Shown here: positions 56,810-64,000 of the stretch, piece by piece
How the letters are laid out: each line of letters starts with the position of its first letter
Position numbering within the stretch: the first letter of the stretch is position 1
Source of the DNA: Viridibacterium sediminicola
Lineage (GTDB): Bacteria > Pseudomonadota > Gammaproteobacteria > Burkholderiales > Rhodocyclaceae
Length of the DNA stretch: 64,000 nt
Direction: 5' to 3'
NCBI RefSeq assembly: GCF_039631295.1
Contig: NZ_JBDIVE010000001.1
Location: 372,001-436,000 of the forward strand
The notes under the pieces: generated by a model
Databases searched by the model: none
Seen by the model: only the letters and a program-made list of their open reading frames with translations
What the model was told of the DNA's origin: nothing
Made by a program: the position numbers and the translations under genes

Positions 56810-58150
56810 ATGATGAACCATCCACAGACCCCGCCATTTCTCCCGCAGGAACTACTCGACGCCCTGCCGGAGGCCACCCTGAACAATGGCCGCATGGGTC
56901 TGCGCTGGCGCGATCTGGAGCTCTCCAGCGTGTTCCAGCCCATCGTCAGCTTCTGCCACAGTCGCGTCATCGGCCATGAAGGCCTGGTTCGCGTGCACGA
57001 CAAGACCGGCACGACGATCAGCCCGCTGGACTTCTTCAAGATGGCCGAAGCGGCCAATGAGCTGCTCGCTGCCGACCGCGATTGTCGCCTGATGCACGCC
57101 TGGAATGCACGCAACAGTTCTGGCTACATCTTCTTCAACCTGCATCCGGCGATGTTCGGTCGCCTCGACCCGGACAACAGCCGCCACATCGTCACCACGC
57201 TGACTACGGCCCTGGGCGCCGAGCCACATCGCGCGATGATCGAGGTGGTCGAGGAAGCGGTCACCGATCTGGTCCGTCTCGAAGAAGGCGCGGCCGCCTT
57301 GCGCGCGCTGGGCGTCGGCCTGGCGCTCGATGATTTCGGCGCCGGCCATTCCAATTTCGACCGTGTCTGGCGCATCCAGCCCGACGTGGTCAAGCTCGAC
57401 CGCTCCTTTGCGCTGCGCATCGTGCACGATCAATCTGCGCGGCGCATGTTGCCACGCCTGGTGAGCATGCTGCACGAGACCGGCGCCCTGGTCCTGCTCG
57501 AAGGGGTCGAAACCCTGGAGCAGGCGCTGATCGCCATGGATGCCGACATCGACTTCGGTCAGGGCTGGTTCTTTGCCCGCCCCAGCATTGACCCGCTGTC
57601 CGATTCCGAGCCGATCCGCCCGGCACTGGAGAGCCTGTGGGAGCGCTACCAGCAATTCAACGCCGAACAGCGCCAGGTGCACCACGAACGCATCGCCCCG
57701 TACCTCAATGCCATCGGCTACGCCAGCGCCCTGCTGTCGAGCGGTAACCGGGTTGAGGATGTGGCGCCGGCCTTCTTTGACAGCCTGCCCGCCGCCGAAT
57801 GCTTCTACCTGCTCGATGCCGACGGCCGTCAGGTGGGCGTCAACGTCAGTTCCGGCAGCCAGCGCGGCAAGCAGGTGCTGCGCGAACTCGGCGCCATGCC
57901 CGGCGCACGCTGGTCCTGTCGCTCCTACTTCCGGCGCGCCATGCAACACCCCGGCAAACCGCAGGTCACCCGCCCCTATGTCTCGATGAGCAGCGGCAAA
58001 ACCTGTCTGACGGTCTCGGCCCACGTACGCATCCACGGGGCCGACCACGTCATCTGCGGAGACGTCGACTGGGAGCTTTTGATGGGTGACCGCAATGAGT
58101 TGCCTCATCAGCAGAGCAGCGCTCAAGAAGCTGCCCAGCGCCGCCGTTGA
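56810..58150 (+). CDS. EAL-domain cyclic-di-GMP phosphodiesterase
   Basis: A 446-residue cytoplasmic protein. The EAL domain covers about residues 30-265: the signature is EGLVR (E-x-L-x-R) in HEGLVRVHD, with NLHP, EVVEEAVTDL, LDDFGAGHSNFDRV and VVKLDRSF, so metal and catalytic residues appear present and it should degrade cyclic-di-GMP. There is no GGDEF partner. The C-terminal 160 residues (from about 280) resemble a small-molecule sensory fold with FYLLDADGRQVGVNVSS. It starts 110 bases from the divergent rep gene. The first two codons are both ATG (56810, 56813). Confidence 0.85.
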   Translation: MMNHPQTPPFLPQELLDALPEATLNNGRMGLRWRDLELSSVFQPIVSFCHSRVIGHEGLVRVHDKTGTTISPLDFFKMAEAANELLAADRDCRLMHAWNARNSSGYIFFNLHPAMFGRLDPDNSRHIVTTLTTALGAEPHRAMIEVVEEAVTDLVRLEEGAAALRALGVGLALDDFGAGHSNFDRVWRIQPDVVKLDRSFALRIVHDQSARRMLPRLVSMLHETGALVLLEGVETLEQALIAMDADIDFGQGWFFARPSIDPLSDSEPIRPALESLWERYQQFNAEQRQVHHERIAPYLNAIGYASALLSSGNRVEDVAPAFFDSLPAAECFYLLDADGRQVGVNVSSGSQRGKQVLRELGAMPGARWSCRSYFRRAMQHPGKPQVTRPYVSMSSGKTCLTVSAHVRIHGADHVICGDVDWELLMGDRNELPHQQSSAQEAAQRRR

Positions 58151-58280
58151 TAAGCATATGGGGTAATCGCGCCGGGCTTTGATCTGCCGACGCGCCGAGC
58201 AGCATTTTGCCTCCCGTCCGAAAAAACCGCGCTACAGCCGAGAAAAGCGAAGAAATGCAGCGAGCCGTGACAAAATCCTG

Positions 58281-58317
58281 ACCAGGCGAACACGCAGCAC
58301 CGACAAATTCGCCTGGT
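58281..58317. promoter_or_regulatory. perfect 10-bp inverted repeat upstream of ttcA
   Basis: ACCAGGCGAA (58281-58290) is perfectly inverted as TTCGCCTGGT (58308-58317) with a 17-base spacer. It ends 14 bases before a consensus TATAAT (58332-58337), so it overlaps the expected -35 region of the ttcA promoter. It could bind a dimeric regulator or form an RNA hairpin for an upstream transcript. Confidence 0.4.
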
Positions 58318-58331
58318 GCATTGCAACAACC

Positions 58332-58337
58332 TATAAT
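58332..58337 (+). promoter_or_regulatory. -10 element of ttcA promoter
   Basis: TATAAT at 58332-58337 is an exact -10 match 39 bases before the ttcA ATG. The -35 position 17 bases upstream is poor (TCGCCT) and lies in the inverted repeat at 58281-58317, so an activator or repressor there is plausible. Confidence 0.5.
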
Positions 58338-58376
58338 AAAAGCGCCGTTCGTCCGAATTCAAACTTCCCGCACACC

Positions 58377-59303
58377 ATGGAAACCGTGCTCGCCACTCCT
58401 GCCACGCCCACGCCTGCTGACGCCTTGTCCAATACCGCCGTCCGCCTGCAAAAGCGCCTGACGCGCGCAGTGGGGCAAGCCATTGCCGATTACAACATGA
58501 TCGAAGAGGGCGATACCGTCCTGGTGTGTTGCTCCGGCGGCAAAGACTCCTACGCCATGCTGACCGTGCTGATGGCCCTGCGTGAGCGCGCACCGGTGAA
58601 TTTCCGCCTGATCGCCATGAATCTCGATCAGAAGCAGCCCGGCTTTCCTGCCGAGGTGCTGCCGCGCTATTTCGAATCCATCGGCGTCGACTATCACATC
58701 GCCACCGAAGACACCTATTCCATCGTGACGGACAAGATTCCGGCGGGCAAAACCACCTGTTCGCTGTGTTCGCGCCTGCGTCGCGGCATCATCTACCGTG
58801 TCGCGCGCGAGCTCGGTGCCAACAAGATCGCGCTGGGCCACCACCGCGAAGACATGATCGAGACCCTGTTCCTCAACATGTTCTTCGGCGGCAAACTCAA
58901 GGCGATGCCTCCCAAGCTCAGCAGCGACAATGGCGAGCACATCGTCATCCGCCCGATGGCGTATTGCGCCGAGGCCGATATCGCCAAATTCGCACGCGCC
59001 ATGGATTACCCGATCATTCCCTGCAACCTCTGTGGTTCGCAGGAAAACGCCCAGCGCAAACAGATCAAGGCCATGCTGCAGGAATGGGACAAAGTCCACC
59101 CCGGACGCATCGAATCGATCAGCACTGCCCTTCAGAACGTAGTGCCAAGCCATCTTGCCGATGGCATGCTCTACGACTTCAAGGGCCTGCAACGCGGCCT
59201 CACCGAGTCCGGTGGTGATCTGTTGTTTGATGAAGCCGAGCCGACGACATCACCTGTCGGCGCCGAAACTGCTGTGCGCTGGATGGACTGGAAGGCGCAG
59301 TAA
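58377..59303 (+). CDS. ttcA: tRNA 2-thiocytidine biosynthesis protein TtcA
   Basis: A 308-residue PP-loop ATPase with the ATP motif CCSGGKDSYAML and two Cys pairs (TCSLCSRLRRG and PCNLCGSQ) that coordinate an iron-sulfur cluster. It thiolates cytidine 32 of certain tRNAs. The family pattern LGHHREDMIETLFLNMFFGG is present. Start at 58377 (METVLATP); the frame is open upstream but without coding character. The next gene begins directly after its stop codon (TAAATG). Confidence 0.93.
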   Translation: METVLATPATPTPADALSNTAVRLQKRLTRAVGQAIADYNMIEEGDTVLVCCSGGKDSYAMLTVLMALRERAPVNFRLIAMNLDQKQPGFPAEVLPRYFESIGVDYHIATEDTYSIVTDKIPAGKTTCSLCSRLRRGIIYRVARELGANKIALGHHREDMIETLFLNMFFGGKLKAMPPKLSSDNGEHIVIRPMAYCAEADIAKFARAMDYPIIPCNLCGSQENAQRKQIKAMLQEWDKVHPGRIESISTALQNVVPSHLADGMLYDFKGLQRGLTESGGDLLFDEAEPTTSPVGAETAVRWMDWKAQ

Positions 59304-60299
59304 ATGAGCGTGGAGCCTGACAACATGATGCGCGAAGCGATTGCCGAAGCCAGCTTGCTGGTCGCCGAAGTCACCGGCGCCGGCAGCTTGTCCGAAAAAC
59401 TGGGCGCTGCCGAGGGCGCACGCGCAGTCGAACGCGCTCTGGCACGCGCTGAGCGCTCGGTCCATGCCTACCAAGGCAGCCGTGTCGGCGATACCACCGG
59501 CCGCCTGGCCGCCTCCTTCGCACGTGGCGATGGCGCCGCCCTGGCCGCCAACGACATGATCAAGCGCATCAACCAGCTGCCACCAGTGTCCGGCATCAGC
59601 CTGTCGGTGCGCGTCGTGCTCCATACCGGACGCTGCCTGGCCGACGGCAGCATTGATCCCGAAAGCATCGCGCAGTCCTTCAATCTGCTGTCCTTCGCCA
59701 CGCCGGGCAAGATCCTGGTGTCGAACGAAGCAGTCGGCAAACTCTCTGAAGGCATGCGTGCCAACCTCGTCAGCGCCCCACAGATGTCGGTACACACCGG
59801 CACTCAGGACGTACCCTTGCTGGAACTGCAATCAGGCAATCTGATCGCCGGCCACTCCCAGGGCCCGCTGACGGTGCCGCCGCCGCAGCCGACCATCATG
59901 CCATCCGCCACGCCGCTGCCGCCACGCAGCGCAAGTGCCGCTGAAGGTTTGGCGCAAACGCGCCTGCTGCTGCGCTATCACGGTGCCAGCCTGCTGGTCT
60001 CCGAATTCAAGACCAGCCTGATGGCGGGCCGTGAAGAGAGCAATGATCTGGTCATTTCGGATCGCCGCGCCTCACGCCAGCATGCCCGCATCGAATGGCG
60101 CGACGGCCGCTTCCTCTTGGTCGACCACAGCACCAATGGCACCTATCTGCTGGACGATCATGGCGTCGAGATCCTGTTGCGCCATGGCGAGTGCGAACTG
60201 CCGCCGCACGGCCGCATCGGCTGCGGCTACTCGCCTCTGGAAGCAGGCTGTGAGCCGATGGTGTTCGACATTGGCGAACGCCAGCAATCTGCCGCCTGA
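59304..60299 (+). CDS. FHA-domain protein with degenerate nucleotide-cyclase-like N-terminus
   Basis: A 331-residue cytoplasmic protein. Residues about 15-175 align with class III adenylate/guanylate cyclase catalytic domains (LLVAEVTGAGSL, VERALARAERSVHAYQGSRV, VRVVLHTGRCL, FATPGKILVSNEAV) but the first metal Asp is Glu and the acidic residue after GD is lost, so it is probably inactive. Residues about 220-325 are an FHA phosphothreonine-binding domain (SLMAGREESNDLVISDRRAS, then RQHARIEWRDGRFLLVDHST and NGTYL). A Pro-rich linker joins them. It follows ttcA with no gap. A scaffold or regulator for phospho-signalling is likely, partner unknown. Confidence 0.82.
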   Translation: MSVEPDNMMREAIAEASLLVAEVTGAGSLSEKLGAAEGARAVERALARAERSVHAYQGSRVGDTTGRLAASFARGDGAALAANDMIKRINQLPPVSGISLSVRVVLHTGRCLADGSIDPESIAQSFNLLSFATPGKILVSNEAVGKLSEGMRANLVSAPQMSVHTGTQDVPLLELQSGNLIAGHSQGPLTVPPPQPTIMPSATPLPPRSASAAEGLAQTRLLLRYHGASLLVSEFKTSLMAGREESNDLVISDRRASRQHARIEWRDGRFLLVDHSTNGTYLLDDHGVEILLRHGECELPPHGRIGCGYSPLEAGCEPMVFDIGERQQSAA

Positions 60300-60311
60300 A
60301 ATCGCCCGCAC

Positions 60312-60352
60312 GACATGAAAAAGCCCGTCACCTGAACGGGCTTTTTCATGTC
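60312..60352. terminator. 17-bp perfect-stem bidirectional terminator
   Basis: GACATGAAAAAGCCCGT (60312-60328) is perfectly inverted at 60336-60352 across a 7-base loop, with an A-run on one side and TTTTT on the other. It separates the convergent FHA gene (+) and hprK (-), and its right arm reaches the hprK stop codon. Confidence 0.9.
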
Positions 60353-61296
60353 TAGCCGCGCTCGAATGGGTCCTGCTGTTCGAGCGCCCGCTGCTGGCGA
60401 TCGACAAACTCCTGCGTCGAATCGATGCCACGCAGCTGCAGGATGGTGTTGCGCACCGCGGCCTCCAGCAGGACCGCCAGATTGCGGCCGGCGGCCACCG
60501 GCAGCACGATGCGCTTGACGCCCACGCCCAGCACATCCTGCTCTTCGTCCTCCAGCGAGAGGCGCAAAGGCTCGTCCTGCCCCATACGGCGCTGCAGGTG
60601 CACCATGAGGCGCAGACGCATCTTGCGCCGGCAAGCCGTCTCGCCAAAGATCGTGCGGATGTTGAGAATGCCCAGGCCGCGCACTTCAAGGAAGTCCTTG
60701 AGCATTTCCGGGCAACGCCCTTCGAGCACACCCGAGGCAATGCGCGAAATCTCGACGACGTCATCGGCCACCAGGCCGTGGCCACGCGAGATCAGCTCCA
60801 GCGCCAGCTCCGACTTGCCAGCGCCCGAGTCACCGGTGATCAGCACGCCCAGCCCCAGCACATCCATGAACACGCCGTGCAGGGACACGCGCTCGGCCAG
60901 GCGCCGCGCCAAGAAAGAGCGCAGTACTTCGATGACGCGCGCAGACTCCAGCGGCGAGGCCAGCACCGGCACGCCGATGTCCTCGCAGTTGCGGCGGATG
61001 ATATCCGGCACCTCGCAATCGTCGGCGACGATGATGGCCGGCGGCGGCGCGGCGAGGATCGCCAGCAGATGATGTTCAAGCCTGTCCCGCGCCTGCTTGC
61101 GTGCCCAGGCGAACTCGGTTTCACCGATCACCTGCAGGCGTGTGGGATGGATCAGATTAAGGTGCCCGACCAGATCGGCCGCCCACACGCGATCGTCGTG
61201 GACGGTGATGTAGGAATCCAGGCGCCCGGCGACGTGGCGCAGGCGCAGAGCTTCCCGATTGGCCTCAAACAGCTGGGCGACGCTGGTTCGCCGCAT
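60352..61296 (-). CDS. hprK: HPr kinase/phosphorylase
   Basis: A 314-residue bifunctional enzyme that phosphorylates and dephosphorylates Ser46 of HPr-type proteins. Walker A GDSGAGKSELALELI is followed by HGLVADDVV; the HprK signature is EVRGLGILNIRTIFGE. The start at 61296 (MRRTSVAQLFEANREAL) overlaps the end of ptsN by 32 bases. In betaproteobacteria it belongs to the PTS-Ntr cluster and links phosphate state to nitrogen/carbon control. rapZ, often next in other betaproteobacteria, is absent; the convergent FHA gene follows instead. Confidence 0.9.
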   Translation of the reverse strand: MRRTSVAQLFEANREALRLRHVAGRLDSYITVHDDRVWAADLVGHLNLIHPTRLQVIGETEFAWARKQARDRLEHHLLAILAAPPPAIIVADDCEVPDIIRRNCEDIGVPVLASPLESARVIEVLRSFLARRLAERVSLHGVFMDVLGLGVLITGDSGAGKSELALELISRGHGLVADDVVEISRIASGVLEGRCPEMLKDFLEVRGLGILNIRTIFGETACRRKMRLRLMVHLQRRMGQDEPLRLSLEDEEQDVLGVGVKRIVLPVAAGRNLAVLLEAAVRNTILQLRGIDSTQEFVDRQQRALEQQDPFERG

Positions 61297-61750
61297 GCGG
61301 ATCCCATTGCACAAAGAGTTGGTGGAGTGCGGCTGCATCGGGCGCGCTTGCCAGCGCTTCGCGGAAATCGCGGTCGCTGAACATGGTGGCCAGTTCGGAG
61401 AGCAGCTGCAAATGACTTTCGTTGGCCTGCTCGGGCACCAGCATGACGAAGATCAGGCCGACCGGCTTGCCGTCGGGCGCGTCAAAGGGAATCGGCTGGG
61501 CCATGCGCACGAAGGCGCCCAGAGGCTCCTTGAGTCCCTTGATGCGGCCATGAGGAATCGCAACACCCTGGCCGAGGCCAGTGGAACAGAGCTTTTCGCG
61601 CTGCAAGAGCGCATCACCAACGCGCTTGGCGGCGATGCCGGCGCGCGTTTCAAACATCCGGGCAGCGGCTGTGAACACAGCGGCTTTGTCAGACACCGGA
61701 CTGTCGAGCACAACACTGTCCGGGATCAGGATCTTGGAAATCAGATTCAT
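61265..61750 (-). CDS. ptsN: PTS IIA-like nitrogen-regulatory protein PtsN (EIIA-Ntr)
   Basis: A 161-residue EIIA-Ntr domain protein. The phosphorylated histidine lies in GVAIPHGRIKGLKEPLG (about residue 65). PtsN receives phosphate from the PTS-Ntr chain and regulates potassium transport and nitrogen functions. The start at 61750 (MNLISKILIPDSV) is clear. It overlaps hprK and follows the hpf gene after a 206-base gap that holds a small hairpin at 61926-61948. Confidence 0.9.
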   Translation of the reverse strand: MNLISKILIPDSVVLDSPVSDKAAVFTAAARMFETRAGIAAKRVGDALLQREKLCSTGLGQGVAIPHGRIKGLKEPLGAFVRMAQPIPFDAPDGKPVGLIFVMLVPEQANESHLQLLSELATMFSDRDFREALASAPDAAALHQLFVQWDPHAANQRRPAV

Positions 61751-61925
61751 GGGGCGAGGTCGGCCACGTGCGCTGCGCAAAAATACGAAGTGTGATCAAA
61801 CCCGATACGCCATGCCTTGGGAGCGATTGTTAAGCCCGCATGACGCCGCTTTGACGCGCAGATTATATGCCTGGGATTTTCGGCTGGTCGAGAATATCTT
61901 TCCCGCTGCGCGGAAAAGTTTGCAG

Positions 61926-61948
61926 CCCCTCCGCGCGCGGCGGAGGGG
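61926..61948 (-). terminator. GC-rich hairpin downstream of hpf
   Basis: CCCCTCCGC (61926-61934) and GCGGAGGGG (61940-61948) form a 9-bp stem with a 5-base loop just beyond the hpf stop. No T-run follows on either strand, so it may be a weak or stabilising hairpin in the gap before ptsN rather than a full terminator. Confidence 0.45.
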
Positions 61949-61956
61949 CGCGGGAA

Positions 61957-62286
61957 TCAGCTCTCTACAGCGGGCTGATGGTACTTGACGGCCTCACGGC
62001 CATGATCGGAGGTCTTTTCCTTGTGCTTGACGACTTGCCGGTCAAGCTTGTCGGTCACACTGTCGATGGCGGCGTAGAGGTCTTCGTCAACGCTTTCAAC
62101 GAAGATCGTGCGGCCACGTACATGCACCGTCACTTCCGCTTTCTGCCTGAGCTTGTCCACAGAGAGGATCACGTGGGTGGCCGTGACATGCTCAAAGTGG
62201 CGAATCACCTTGTCCAGCTTGGCTGTGACGTAATCGCGAATGGACTCGGTCAATTCGAGATGATGGCCGGTGATATTGAGATTCAT
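61957..62286 (-). CDS. hpf: ribosome hibernation promoting factor
   Basis: A 109-residue HPF/RaiA-family protein: MNLNITGHHLELTESIRDYV at the start, LDKVIRHFEHVTATHVILSV and EVTVHVRGRTIFVESVDEDL, then YAAIDSVTDKLDRQVVKHKE. It binds the 30S subunit and promotes 100S dimers or inactive ribosomes in stationary phase. It lies 11 bases after rpoN on the same strand, the usual order in proteobacteria. Confidence 0.92.
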   Translation of the reverse strand: MNLNITGHHLELTESIRDYVTAKLDKVIRHFEHVTATHVILSVDKLRQKAEVTVHVRGRTIFVESVDEDLYAAIDSVTDKLDRQVVKHKEKTSDHGREAVKYHQPAVES

Positions 62287-62297
62287 GAAGTGCTCCT

Positions 62298-63800
62298 TCA
62301 GATCGACTTGCGCTGACTGACCGGCGGGATATTGAGCGACTCACGGTATTTCGCAATCGTTCTGCGAGCCACCACAATGCCCTGCTGGCCCAACATTTCA
62401 GCAATCTTGGCGTCAGACAGCGGTTTTTTGCTGTCCTCACCTGCCACCATCTGACGAATCAGCGCGCGAATCGCCGTGGCGGAGCAGGCACCACCCGTGT
62501 CGGTAGACACATGACTGCCGAAAAAATACTTCAATTCAAAAATCCCGCGCGTTGACGCCAGGTACTTCTGCGTCGTCACGCGTGACACCGTCGATTCATG
62601 CAGTTCCAGCTCTTCGGCAATCTCGCGCAAGGTCAAGGGGCGCATGGCGACCTCGCCGTGATCGAAGAATTGCCTTTGTCTCTCCACGATAGCTTGTGAC
62701 ACGCGCAATATCGTGTCAAATCGTTGCTGAACGTTTTTGATCATCCATTTCGCTTCTTGCAGCTGCGTCGACAGCGATCCGTTGATGCCGCGGTTCTGTT
62801 GAAGAATATCGGCATAGACCCGATGAATCCTGAGCCTCGGCATCGCTTCGGGGTTCAGATTAGCGGTCCAGGCGCCACGGAATTTGCGCACGATCACATC
62901 CGGCACGATATAGCGCGCGTCCAGCGGCGCGAAGGCCGCGCCCGGATGCGGGTTGAGGCTACAGATGAGTTCGTGCGCGGCACGCAGCTGGTCGTCGTCA
63001 CAGGACAGGCGGCGGCGGATCTTGACGAAATCGCGCGCACCCAGCAGTTCAAGACATTGTTCAACGATGTCGATGGCCAACTCGCGGGTCGGCGTCTTTT
63101 CGCGCGCCTTGAGCTGCAGCGCCAGGCACTCCTGCAAGCTGCGCGCGCCGATGCCGACCGGGTCGAAGTGCTGGACGTGGCGCAAGGCGGTGACCAGTTC
63201 TTCGAGCTCGACTTCCCACTCTTCGGGAATCAGCGGCAGCAGCTCTTCCAGCCCTTGCAGAAGCATGCCGTCTTCTTCGAGCGCCTCGATGATCAGGCGG
63301 ACCAGGGCGCGGTCGCGATCCGGCAGGGGCATCAGCGCAAGCTGGCCTTCCAGATGGTCGCGCAGCGAGGTGGTCGCAGCCTGGAATTCCTGGAAGTCGG
63401 AGTCGTCGTCACCATCGTTGTTGCGCGTACCACTCGCTTCCGAACGCCACTCGGCGGCTTCGCCGATGTCGTCATCCGAGACCGAATCATAGGCTTCGGT
63501 GATGGTGTCGGGCATTTCGACCGTGGTCGCCGGCTCGAAATCCTGATCGCCATTGGCCAGATGCTCGCTGGTCTCGAAGGCCGCCGCAACGGCTTCGGCG
63601 GTCGGCATTTCGAGCACCGCCGGCGCGTCCCCGCCTTCCTCATCCGCACCTTCGCGTTCAAGCAAGGGGTTTTCGAGCAGCATGCGCTCGATCTCGACAT
63701 TGAGTTCCAGCGTGGAGAGCTGCAACAGCTTGATCGATTGCTGAAGCTGCGGCGTCAGCGCGAGTTGCTGGGAAAGGCGGAGCTGGAGTGAGGGCTTCAT
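62298..63800 (-). CDS. rpoN: RNA polymerase sigma-54 factor
   Basis: A 500-residue sigma-54. Region I is Gln/Leu-rich (SLQLRLSQQLALTPQLQQSI), followed by an acidic region II, the core-binding domain, the helix-turn-helix (LREIAEELELHESTVSRVTT), and the RpoN box ARRTIAKYRE near the C-terminus. It directs transcription from -24/-12 promoters with enhancer-binding activators. The torF-glnK-amt promoter in this window fits that class. It starts 17 bases after lptB on the same strand. Confidence 0.95.
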   Translation of the reverse strand: MKPSLQLRLSQQLALTPQLQQSIKLLQLSTLELNVEIERMLLENPLLEREGADEEGGDAPAVLEMPTAEAVAAAFETSEHLANGDQDFEPATTVEMPDTITEAYDSVSDDDIGEAAEWRSEASGTRNNDGDDDSDFQEFQAATTSLRDHLEGQLALMPLPDRDRALVRLIIEALEEDGMLLQGLEELLPLIPEEWEVELEELVTALRHVQHFDPVGIGARSLQECLALQLKAREKTPTRELAIDIVEQCLELLGARDFVKIRRRLSCDDDQLRAAHELICSLNPHPGAAFAPLDARYIVPDVIVRKFRGAWTANLNPEAMPRLRIHRVYADILQQNRGINGSLSTQLQEAKWMIKNVQQRFDTILRVSQAIVERQRQFFDHGEVAMRPLTLREIAEELELHESTVSRVTTQKYLASTRGIFELKYFFGSHVSTDTGGACSATAIRALIRQMVAGEDSKKPLSDAKIAEMLGQQGIVVARRTIAKYRESLNIPPVSQRKSI

Positions 63801-63817
63801 CGGGTGCGTATCAACAA

Positions 63818-64000
63818 CTACAGTCGGAAATGTTCGCCGAGATAAATCTGGCGCACCTGGTTATTTTGCACAATTTCCTGCGGCCGGCCACCGGCCAGCA
63901 CCTCGCCGGCATTGATGATCCAGGCGTGGTCACAGATCCCCAATGTCTCACGCACATTGTGGTCGGTAATCAGCACACCGATGCCACGCGCCTTGAGAAA
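63818..64000 (-). CDS. lptB: LPS export ABC transporter ATPase LptB, C-terminal part (truncated by window end)
   Basis: The last 60 residues of an ABC ATPase: ITDHNVRETLGICDHAWIIN (H-loop region) then GEVLAGGRPQEIVQNNQVRQ and IYLGEHFRL, which matches the LptB end. LptB energises lipopolysaccharide transport with LptFG. The gene continues beyond 64000 on the minus strand. lptB-rpoN-hpf order is standard in proteobacteria. Confidence 0.9.
   Translation of the reverse strand, partial: FLKARGIGVLITDHNVRETLGICDHAWIINAGEVLAGGRPQEIVQNNQVRQIYLGEHFRL

Noticed and set aside
1..64000. CRISPR array, tRNA or rRNA gene
   Set aside because: I saw no regularly spaced direct repeats and no tRNA T-arm or rRNA-like sequence while reading; a dedicated scan would be more reliable.

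Overview
The window is GC-rich, tightly packed chromosomal DNA with about 60 protein genes on both strands, short intergenic gaps and no rRNA, tRNA, CRISPR array or intact transposase gene that I could see. Gene content and order point to a betaproteobacterium: the lptB-rpoN-hpf-ptsN-hprK block, a torF-glnK-amt nitrogen operon, a beta-type general porin and the murB / lytic transglycosylase / 5-FCL neighbourhood. Rhodocyclales or Burkholderiales is my best guess, from memory of gene order only.

Layout. 1-2119: RidA tail, SMUG1-type uracil-DNA glycosylase, Nudix hydrolase and small esterase. 2252-4725: flavin monooxygenase and O-acetylhomoserine sulfhydrylase. 4793-10221: a LysR regulator diverging from a four-gene unit (aldehyde dehydrogenase, DJ-1/PfpI protein, ferritin-like protein, MFS exporter) that looks like an aldehyde or electrophile defence module. 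11048-13355: secreted phytase-like esterase, NTF2-fold protein and a pair of palindromic repeats. 13413-17056: cyanate/nitrate ABC transporter plus cyanase. 17249-19919: a TPR/nucleotidyltransferase (DUF4037) gene overlapping a DUF4125 gene, then DUF1653. 19916-20187: a 272-bp MITE-like element with 28-bp perfect terminal inverted repeats. 20357-27385: methyltransferase, a GGT/PAS-kinase/response-regulator unit and a divergent NTF2/deacetylase/SpmAB-fusion unit. 27389-30157: DUF1353, a small membrane protein, an internally duplicated membrane protein and an Amidase_2 enzyme. 30227-37427: poly-serine pectate lyase lipoprotein, murB, an NDUFA9-like reductase, lytic transglycosylase and 5-FCL. 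37508-43287: porin, XylR-type regulator and otsAB, where the trehalose-6-phosphate synthase carries an N-terminal membrane sensor-like module. 43307-47664: ilvA and the torF-glnK-amt operon, with a recognisable sigma-54 promoter and NtrC-like sites. 47937-58150: ubiK, comM/yifB, hydrolase, orphan TRAP binding protein, FKBP, YbaK, zwf, rep and an EAL phosphodiesterase. 58377-64000: ttcA with an FHA/pseudo-cyclase gene, then hprK, ptsN, hpf, rpoN and the end of lptB.

How it fits together. Nitrogen is the recurring theme: sigma-54 itself, PTS-Ntr enzyme IIA, PII/Amt with a sigma-54/NtrC promoter, and a cyanate uptake and hydrolysis operon. Stress is the second theme: trehalose synthesis, aldehyde detoxification, base-excision and nucleotide sanitation. 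The least explained pieces are the TPR-NTase/DUF4125 pair, the membrane-anchored OtsA, the duplicated membrane protein plus amidase, and the MITE-like element whose end supplies the stop codon of the gene before it. All functional calls come from reading the sequence and recalled family knowledge; no database search was run.
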